Assembly: GCA_937942105.1 (NCBI GenBank)
Contig: CALDFS010000010.1
Coordinates: 1-7,514, forward strand
DNA length: 7,514 nt
DNA from: an uncultured Ruminococcus sp.
Lineage (GTDB): Bacteria > Bacillota > Clostridia > Oscillospirales > Ruminococcaceae
Reading direction: 5' to 3'
Positions 1-4,337 of this stretch are shown piece after piece; positions within the stretch are counted from its first letter, which is position 1; each line of letters starts with the position of its first letter. The notes under the pieces were generated by a model. That model did not search any database. It was not told where the DNA came from and was given only the letters and a program-made list of their open reading frames with translations. A program made the position numbers and the translations under genes.

Positions 1-326
1 CTGGAATCCCCGTCATATTCATAATCAAAAGAAATATCACCATTGGTGGTGTTGGTTACTCTGCCGTACTCATCATAAAGATTGACTAAAAGAGTTGACG
101 CCTGATCATCCTTAACACGTATTACGCATGCAAGGTGCTTATTCGACCTGCCATCGTCGGCACTGGACGGCTCAGCAGCTGTGTTGCTCAGCAAAACGAG
201 CTTGGGCGAAATTGCTGTCGTTTCCTCAGTAGCTGCGGTCACATAGGTTGTTGTGATACGTCTTTGTGAGCACCCACACAAAGACAGCATTAAAACGCAA
301 GAGAAAAATATGCACAGTATTTTCAA
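1..326 (-). CDS. Putative lipoprotein, N-terminal 108 residues (cut by window edge)
   Basis: This is the start of a secreted, membrane-anchored lipoprotein of unknown function; the gene continues past the left edge. The start is TTG at 326, because an in-frame stop lies shortly upstream and no ATG/GTG/TTG occurs between them. From there the product reads as a classic lipoprotein signal: one Lys at residue 2, a hydrophobic stretch at about 3-16, then Leu-Cys-Gly-Cys with the lipidated Cys at 19. A Thr/Ser/Ala-rich linker follows (about 24-55), then a folded segment containing LYDEYGRV near residue 86-93, which resembles the YD/RHS-type repeat core; that resemblance is weak. The ribosome site is poor (GGATGTGAT at 338-330), but a good promoter lies 33 bp upstream of the start, which supports the TTG choice. 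It is separated from ychF by a terminator, so it is its own transcription unit. Function is not recognised. Confidence 0.8.
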   Translation of the reverse strand, partial: MKILCIFFSCVLMLSLCGCSQRRITTTYVTAATEETTAISPKLVLLSNTAAEPSSADDGRSNKHLACVIRVKDDQASTLLVNLYDEYGRVTNTTNGDISFDYEYDGDS

Positions 327-358
327 GTTATCACATCCGATAATTTTTTTACAGACAT

Positions 359-387
359 ATTATACAATATTTTTTGTGCGACTGCAA
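359..387 (-). promoter_or_regulatory. Sigma-A promoter of the lipoprotein gene
   Basis: On the minus strand there is TTGCAG (387-382), a 17-bp spacer, and a perfect TATAAT (364-359). Transcription would start near 352, giving a leader of about 26 nt before the TTG start at 326. It lies downstream of the ychF terminator, so it is the expected entry point for this gene. Confidence 0.8.
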
Positions 388-397
388 CAGTTTAAAG

Positions 398-417
398 ATT
401 AAGATTACATTAAGATT
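398..417 (-). repeat. Tandem 9-bp direct repeat upstream of the lipoprotein promoter
   Basis: AATCTTAAT occurs twice on the minus strand (417-409 and 406-398) with an 11-bp period, one helical turn. It ends 10 bp upstream of the -35 box. Direct repeats with this period and position are typical of operators for OmpR/PhoB-family response regulators; which regulator would bind is unknown. Chance in AT-rich DNA is the alternative. Confidence 0.45.
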
Positions 418-426
418 GGTTTGCAT

Positions 427-464
427 ACACAAAAGCCGCTGTGCCCAAATCCGGGTGCAGCGGC
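427..464 (-). terminator. Intrinsic terminator of ychF
   Basis: A 12-bp hairpin has arms at 453-464 and 435-446, including two G-U/T-G pairs, and a 6-nt loop. On the minus strand it is followed by TTTTGTGT. It starts 24 bp after the ychF stop codon and would end transcripts from trpS and ychF before the lipoprotein promoter. Confidence 0.85.
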
Positions 465-487
465 ATATTATTAGTATATGTGATTTT

Positions 488-1582
488 TTATACATTGAAG
501 CGGAACAAAACAACGTCTCCGTCCTGCATAACATATTCCTTGCCCTCGGAGCGGATAAGTCCCTTTTCACGGGCATTGGCCATAGTTCCGCATGCTTCAA
601 GGTCTGAAAATGCAATGACCTCGGCACGGATGAAGCCGCGTTCAAAGTCGGTATGAATCTTTCCGGCTGCCTGGGGTGCTTTTGTGCCCTTCTTTATGGT
701 CCATGCCCTGCATTCGTCCTTTCCGGCAGTCAGGAAGGATATAAGTCCGAGCAGAGAATATCCCTCTTTTATAACCCTTGCAAGACCGGAAACCTCCAGC
801 CCCATATCAGCCAGAAATAGCTGCTTATCCTCATCATCCATATCGGAAAGCTCTGCCTCTATCTGTGCGCATATCGGAAGAACTGCCGAGCCTTCCTCCT
901 CTGCGATTTTTACAACCGACTGATAATGCTTGTTGACGTCAAGATTGTTTCTGAAATCATCATCAGAAAGGTTGGCGGCATATATGACCGGCTTCTGGGA
1001 AAGAAGCGGGGTGGATTTTATCATCTCGCGCTCTTCATCAGTGAAAGAATAGCTTCTGGCAGGCTTACCCTCGGAAAGATGGTCTATAAGCGCTTGGGTC
1101 ATATCTATATCCGACTGATATTTCTTATCGCCTTTGAGCATTTTCTTTGCCTTATCCAAGCGACGCTCCAAGACTTCCAAGTCGGCAAATATCAGCTCTA
1201 AATCTATGGTTTCAATGTCACGCGCGGGATCTACCGAGCCTTCAACGTGAATAATATCGTCAGACTCAAAGCACCTTACAACGTGAATTATAGCATCACA
1301 CTCGCGGATGTTTGCCAAAAATTTGTTTCCCAGACCTTCGCCTTTAGATGCACCCTTTACAAGACCCGCAATATCCACAAACTCCAGCGTTGCCGGAGTG
1401 AATTTTTGCGGCTGATACATTTTTGCAAGCTTTTCAAGCCTTTCATCAGGAACTGAAACCACGCCTACATTCGGCTCTATAGTGCAAAAGGGATAGTTTG
1501 CCGATTCAGCCCCAGCATTTGTCAGAGCGTTAAAAAGAGTGCTTTTTCCTACGTTCGGAAGTCCTACCATGCCTAATTTCAT
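488..1582 (-). CDS. ychF: Redox/ribosome-associated ATPase YchF (OBG family)
   Basis: The product is 364 residues, the usual YchF length (about 363). YchF is a universally conserved cytoplasmic P-loop protein of the OBG family that prefers ATP over GTP and binds ribosomes; it has been linked to stress and translation control. The P-loop is GLPNVGKS at 7-14, the switch II DIAGLV at 70-75, and the degenerate base-recognition site is N204-L-S-D207 rather than NKxD, as expected for the ATP-preferring branch. A helical coiled insertion spans roughly 125-155, and a C-terminal TGS domain runs from about 279 to the DGDVVLFRFNV end. The ATG at 1582 is preceded by GGATG 6 nt away, a modest ribosome site. 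The gene follows trpS and the small membrane protein on the same strand, with no terminator between. It has its own extended -10 promoter, and it ends at a strong terminator. Identification is secure. Confidence 0.97.
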   Translation of the reverse strand: MKLGMVGLPNVGKSTLFNALTNAGAESANYPFCTIEPNVGVVSVPDERLEKLAKMYQPQKFTPATLEFVDIAGLVKGASKGEGLGNKFLANIRECDAIIHVVRCFESDDIIHVEGSVDPARDIETIDLELIFADLEVLERRLDKAKKMLKGDKKYQSDIDMTQALIDHLSEGKPARSYSFTDEEREMIKSTPLLSQKPVIYAANLSDDDFRNNLDVNKHYQSVVKIAEEEGSAVLPICAQIEAELSDMDDEDKQLFLADMGLEVSGLARVIKEGYSLLGLISFLTAGKDECRAWTIKKGTKAPQAAGKIHTDFERGFIRAEVIAFSDLEACGTMANAREKGLIRSEGKEYVMQDGDVVLFRFNV

Positions 1583-1611
1583 TATACATCCATGCCTTTC
1601 GTATAATTAAT

Positions 1612-1620
1612 ATTATATCA
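1612..1620 (-). promoter_or_regulatory. Extended -10 promoter in front of ychF
   Basis: The minus strand carries TGATATAAT (1620-1612): a perfect -10 box preceded by the TG of an extended -10 element. There is no good -35 at 17 bp. The start would fall near 1604, about 22 nt before the ychF ATG. It begins 13 bp after the stop of the small membrane protein gene, so ychF may be expressed both from here and by readthrough from trpS. Confidence 0.6.
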
Positions 1621-1632
1621 TTTCAGAAAGTA

Positions 1633-1794
1633 TCAATATCCGCCGACAATAAGGCGGTAAATAACGTAAACCCAGCTCATCAGACCGTGAATAAGTGCCC
1701 AAAGTATTGAATGGTTTACGCTGAAGGATATTATCATTGCAAGGCAGGAACCCATTGTTATTCCCGCCGCCGCAGCTGTTGAGCCTTTGTTCAT
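1633..1794 (-). CDS. Small two-helix membrane protein (53 aa), trpS-coupled
   Basis: This is a 53-codon gene (ATG 1794 to TGA 1633). TAAGGAG at 1808-1802 gives a strong ribosome site 7-8 nt before the ATG, and its TAA is the trpS stop codon, so translation is probably coupled to trpS. The protein starts MNKGST, then has an Ala/Gly/Ile-rich hydrophobic segment at about 7-26, a short polar turn (Asn27-His28-Ser29), and a second hydrophobic segment at about 30-50 rich in Trp, Tyr and Ile. Single Arg47 and Lys3 are the only fixed charges. It therefore looks like a helical hairpin in the cytoplasmic membrane. I recall similar short proteins in other Clostridia, but none with a known function. Evidence for a real gene is the ribosome site, the start codon and clean membrane-protein composition. 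Confidence 0.75.
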   Translation of the reverse strand: MNKGSTAAAAGITMGSCLAMIISFSVNHSILWALIHGLMSWVYVIYRLIVGGY

Positions 1795-1805
1795 CTGTAA
1801 TCTCC

Positions 1806-2816
1806 TTATCTGTAATCGACGAAGCCTACCTTGCGGTATACCTTTGTAACTATCTTATTGGTTATTCTGAAAGCGCGCTGAGCGCCAGAGGTGTAGCACT
1901 CCTTAAGATATGCCTTATCGCCCATCAGCCTTGCAAATTCGGTTCTTACAGGTTCAAGATGGTCCGCCACAGCCTCGCCCACGGCAATCTTAAAGTCGCC
2001 GTAGCCCTTGCCGGCAAACTCAGCTTCAACCTCCGAAACCGTTTTTCCGGTGACACAGGAATATATGGTTATAAGGTTATTTATACCGTCCTTGCCCTCG
2101 GCAAACTTAATTTCTGTGTCGCTGTCGGTAACGGCGCGCTTGAATTTGCGAATGATGGTATCCTTATCGTCAAGAATAAATATGGTTGCATTTGCGTTTT
2201 CGTCCGACTTGGACATTTTCTTTGTCGGCTCCTGAAGACTCTTAACGCTTGCTCCAACGTTGGGAATATACGGCTCAGGAATGACAAATGTATCGCCGAA
2301 GCGCTGATTGAATCTTACTGCGATATTTCTCGCCAGCTCCAAATGCTGCTTCTGGTCTGCCCCTATAGGAACAAGGTCGGCATTATATGTTAAGATATCC
2401 GCCGCCATCAGAACGGGATATGTGAAAAGACCGGCGTTAACATCATCGGGGTGCTTTTTGGATTTATCCTTGAACTGAGTCATCCTTGAAAGCTCACCGA
2501 ACTGGGTGGAGCAGGCTAATATCCAGTTAAGCTGAGCGTGGCTGGGGTTATGGCTCTGAATAAATGCTATAGACTTAACAGGGTCAATTCCACAGGCAAG
2601 CAGCAAAGCGTAAGCCTCCAACGTCTGCTGGCGGAACTTTACCGGGTCGCGCTTGACTGTCAGCGCGTGCATATCCACTATTGAATAAATACAATCGTAC
2701 TCATCCTGCAAAGGACCCCAGTTTCTGATAGCTCCTATATAATTTCCGAGGGTGAACACCCCGGTAGGTTGGATTCCCGAAAAGATAATCTTTTTCTTTT
2801 CAACATTCTCCGGCAT
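1806..2816 (-). CDS. trpS: Tryptophan--tRNA ligase (TrpRS)
   Basis: Cytoplasmic class I aminoacyl-tRNA synthetase that activates L-tryptophan with ATP and charges tRNA-Trp; it works as a homodimer. The product is 336 residues, normal for bacterial TrpRS. In order it shows the HIGH-equivalent TLGN (22-25) in SGIQPTG..., YSIVDMHALT (about 44-53) and FGELSRMTQFKDK (about 106-118). These are followed by the Rossmann-fold segment TYPVLMAADIL, GADQKQHLELAR (152-163) and the KMSKS loop (200-204). TLGN in place of HxGN is a common variant in this enzyme and not a defect. A TTG three codons upstream (2825) is rejected as the start because it touches the ribosome site GGAG (2829-2826); the ATG at 2816 lies 9 nt from it. 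It is the first gene of a unit with the small membrane protein and ychF. Confidence 0.98.
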   Translation of the reverse strand: MPENVEKKKIIFSGIQPTGVFTLGNYIGAIRNWGPLQDEYDCIYSIVDMHALTVKRDPVKFRQQTLEAYALLLACGIDPVKSIAFIQSHNPSHAQLNWILACSTQFGELSRMTQFKDKSKKHPDDVNAGLFTYPVLMAADILTYNADLVPIGADQKQHLELARNIAVRFNQRFGDTFVIPEPYIPNVGASVKSLQEPTKKMSKSDENANATIFILDDKDTIIRKFKRAVTDSDTEIKFAEGKDGINNLITIYSCVTGKTVSEVEAEFAGKGYGDFKIAVGEAVADHLEPVRTEFARLMGDKAYLKECYTSGAQRAFRITNKIVTKVYRKVGFVDYR

Positions 2817-2899
2817 AAATAACAACTCCGTTCTAAAATATTTCTCACCTGTAAAATGCAGACGCGACTAACACACATAATCTTAAAGCTTATCGTTTG

Positions 2900-2928
2900 A
2901 TTATATCACAAAAGTTCTGCATTGTCAA
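2900..2928 (-). promoter_or_regulatory. Consensus sigma-A promoter of trpS
   Basis: On the minus strand TTGACA (2928-2923), a 17-bp spacer and TATAAT (2905-2900) match the consensus at all twelve positions. The spacer also ends in TGA, giving an extended -10. Start near 2893 leaves a leader of about 77 nt before trpS. That is too short for a T-box, and I see no leader peptide with Trp codons or terminator in it. Expression is probably strong and constitutive. Confidence 0.92.
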
Positions 2929-3016
2929 ATTGAATTTTTGAACGGCTGTATATCCCAAAAAGTAATAAACTCTGTCACTAAAATTATTACATCTGAATAA
3001 TATGTATAGAAGTTAA

Positions 3017-3173
3017 TACTAATTCACGGCTGGCCTATAGTCAAAGCCGACAGATAGAATAAGTCCAGTCAAGGAAAGCGACCGCAGGAATGCTCATGCC
3101 TTGCAAGGGAGCTTGACGATGAATGGGCTTATTATAGCCGAGGATTTGGCTATAGGTCAGTCGTGAATTAGTA
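3017..3173 (+). ncRNA. Candidate structured RNA / miniature inverted-repeat element
   Basis: A 157-bp element is closed by a 29-bp helix between 3017-3045 and 3145-3173, beginning TACTAATTCACG and ending CGTGAATTAGTA. Inside it are a 9-bp helix (3058-3066 with 3125-3133), a 6-bp helix GTCAAG/CTTGAC (3068-3073 with 3112-3117), and an apical hairpin (3084-3088 with 3100-3104). All four differences between paired arms in the first two helices are G-U wobbles on the plus strand; on the minus strand they would be A-C mismatches, so the plus-strand RNA appears to be the folded form. It ends 20 bp before the ribosome site of the gene at 3206, with no terminator between, so it could be that gene's leader. 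Its ends are also consistent with a MITE flanked by TA. I do not recognise the family. A guide-type RNA of an IscB/TnpB-like system is possible, but no nuclease gene is in the window. Confidence 0.6.
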
Positions 3174-3193
3174 TACTACTTTAATACTTATTT

Positions 3194-3199
3194 AGGAGG
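3194..3199 (+). promoter_or_regulatory. Strong ribosome binding site for the gene at 3206
   Basis: AGGAGG is a perfect Shine-Dalgarno sequence 6 nt before the ATG at 3206 and fixes the start of this gene. The gene is expected to be well translated once transcribed. Confidence 0.9.
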
Positions 3200-3205
3200 A
3201 TCAAT

Positions 3206-3970
3206 ATGGCTGATTTCGGAACAAATCCATGCGGCTTCAAGGAAGCTGTGACCATAGAAGCACAGCGAATTTTTGACAGCTGTTCAGACAGGGACTGCCT
3301 TGAGGATCTTGAAGTAACCTTCCCAGACTATGAGTCCAACCGTCTTGTGAACGAAGCAACCTATGCAAAAGCAAAATGCGCAGAGGTAACAAGCGTGTTC
3401 TTCTCGACAGAGCCGATACCCTTTAACAAGGGCTTCTATTCGGTAGACATTACTTACACCTTCGATGTTGAAATCGAGCTTGCCGCTTCAAACACCGCTC
3501 CTACAAACACCGTGCACGGAACGGCTACCTTCACAAAGAAGGTCATTCTTTACGGTTCGGACGGCGGAACCAAGTATTTCACCTCGAACGAAAACGGCGC
3601 TGTATCGCAGAACGGCTGCTCCTACCAGAATCCGCCCAAGGCTACCCTTGCGGTCGCCGACCCGATAGTTCTAAACATACGCTTGGTAAGCATACCGGCA
3701 ATGAACTGCTGTGTAGACCCAAACAGCACCGAAACGGTAATATCACCCGCAAGAAAGATGATTTACATTACCTTAGGCGTATTCTCTATCGTGTCATTGG
3801 CAAGAACGGTTCCGGTTATGGTTCCCGCATACGATTACGCAGTGCCTAATAAGGAGTGCGTCTCCGGCACTGAAAGCCCCTGCGAGCTGTTTGAGAAAAT
3901 CAACTTCCCTTCAAGCGAGTTCTTCCCCAAGAGCCTTGAGGACATTTCGTCAAACATTGCTCAGAACTAA
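3206..3970 (+). CDS. Conserved Clostridia protein of unknown function (254 aa)
   Basis: The ATG is fixed by a perfect ribosome site. The product has no signal peptide or membrane segment and looks cytosolic or spore-associated. It contains nine cysteines (9, 26, 31, 58, 138, 168, 169, 218, 226), including a Cys-Cys pair. Notable segments are DSCSDRDCLEDL (24-35), EPIPFNKGFYSVDITYTF (69-86), KKVILYGSDGG (111-121), YITLGVFSIV (187-196) and PCELFEKINFP (225-235). Alternating hydrophobic strands at 59-94, 103-125 and 145-163 suggest a mainly beta fold. I recall related proteins from several Clostridia with the same motif order and varied, often more Cys-rich central parts, but no established function. 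A role in the spore or in metal binding is speculation. It is a single-gene unit: a folded element precedes it and a terminator follows 40 bp after the stop. No plus-strand promoter could be fixed. Confidence 0.88.
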   Translation: MADFGTNPCGFKEAVTIEAQRIFDSCSDRDCLEDLEVTFPDYESNRLVNEATYAKAKCAEVTSVFFSTEPIPFNKGFYSVDITYTFDVEIELAASNTAPTNTVHGTATFTKKVILYGSDGGTKYFTSNENGAVSQNGCSYQNPPKATLAVADPIVLNIRLVSIPAMNCCVDPNSTETVISPARKMIYITLGVFSIVSLARTVPVMVPAYDYAVPNKECVSGTESPCELFEKINFPSSEFFPKSLEDISSNIAQN

Positions 3971-4010
3971 TCTTTTACTTTTTGCCGCTTAGAAAACGGT
4001 GAATAGTATT

Positions 4011-4048
4011 ATCACCTCAGTCATAAAAATGATTGAGGTGATTTTTTT
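4011..4048 (+). terminator. Strong terminator that overlaps the next gene's ribosome site and start
   Basis: A 14-bp stem (4011-4024 with 4029-4042, one G-U pair) with an AAAA loop is followed by seven T (4042-4048), a textbook plus-strand intrinsic terminator 40 bp after the stop of the gene at 3206. Its 3' arm contains GAGGTGAT, the ribosome site of the YlmC-like gene, and the T-run supplies its TTG start codon. Readthrough RNA would hide that ribosome site in the stem. Confidence 0.85.
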
Positions 4049-4328
4049 GAAATACACATTATCCGAGCTTAGAAACAAGGAAGTTGTCGAAACCAAAACC
4101 GGAATCATGCTTGGAAGGATTGACGACATTGAAATCAACGCCGACGATTCCTCCATAGATTCGGTTATAGTCTACGGTCGCCCAAAGCTTTTCGGTCTGA
4201 TGGGCAGAGACAGCGATATCGTTATAAAATACCGCGATATTGACCTTATCGGCAAGGATGCCATACTTGTAACCTCCGATGTAAGCTATGCGCGAAAGGA
4301 GGATGAAGCTAAGCTCATCGGCGGGTGA
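4047..4328 (+). CDS. YlmC/YmxH-family PRC-barrel protein
   Basis: A 93-residue protein of the small PRC-barrel family (YlmC/YmxH) that is widespread in spore-forming Firmicutes and usually annotated as sporulation-related; its biochemical role is not established. The sequence reads LSELRNKEVVETKTGIMLGRIDDIEI near the N-terminus, then SIDSVIVYGRPKLFGLMG, IVIKYRDIDLIGKDAILV, which matches the family pattern of a short beta-barrel ending in a conserved I-G-x-D-x-I-L-V strand. The Glu/Lys-rich tail after about residue 77 is longer than in the shortest members. I chose TTG at 4047 because GAGGTGA (4035-4041) lies 5 nt upstream and the family begins with the SEL/KEV segment. In-frame ATG 4029 and GTG 3999 lack ribosome sites. 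The gene overlaps the preceding terminator and converges with polC, with 9 bp between the stops. It needs a promoter inside or just before the hairpin. Confidence 0.85.
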   Translation: MKYTLSELRNKEVVETKTGIMLGRIDDIEINADDSSIDSVIVYGRPKLFGLMGRDSDIVIKYRDIDLIGKDAILVTSDVSYARKEDEAKLIGG

Positions 4329-4337
4329 AAGCGGTTA

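Larger units (their letters stand above)
2817..3205. other. 389-bp divergent intergenic region
   Basis: This gap lies between trpS (leftward) and the unknown-function gene at 3206 (rightward). It contains the trpS ribosome site and leader (2817-2893), the trpS promoter (2900-2928), and an AT-rich stretch without a convincing plus-strand promoter (2929-3016). The folded inverted-repeat element (3017-3173) and the AGGAGG ribosome site of the next gene (3194-3199) follow. I see no full gene in it. Confidence 0.8.

Noticed and set aside
1640..1657. Hairpin CCGCC/GGCGG at the end of the small membrane protein gene
   Set aside because: The stem is only 5 bp with an 8-nt loop and no T-run follows, so it is not a convincing terminator.
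1737..2393. 218-codon plus-strand frame opposite trpS
   Set aside because: It is a codon-bias shadow of trpS, which has full motif support; its product is Cys/Leu-rich with no recognisable domain and there is no ribosome site.
1806..2816. Non-canonical HIGH motif (TLGN) in TrpRS
   Set aside because: Thr at the first position is common in bacterial TrpRS, so it is not evidence of an altered enzyme.
2817..2825. TTG start for trpS three codons upstream (2825)
   Set aside because: It directly abuts GGAG (2826-2829), leaving no spacing; the ATG at 2816 has a normal 9-nt spacing.
2929..3016. Plus-strand promoter for the gene at 3206 (for example TAATAT or TATAGA near 2998-3010)
   Set aside because: No -35 box lies at a sensible distance, and sporulation sigma matches are too weak to call.
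3172..3178. TATACTA next to the right arm as a promoter -10
   Set aside because: The best upstream TTGGCT is 20 bp away and it overlaps the inverted repeat end; not supportable.
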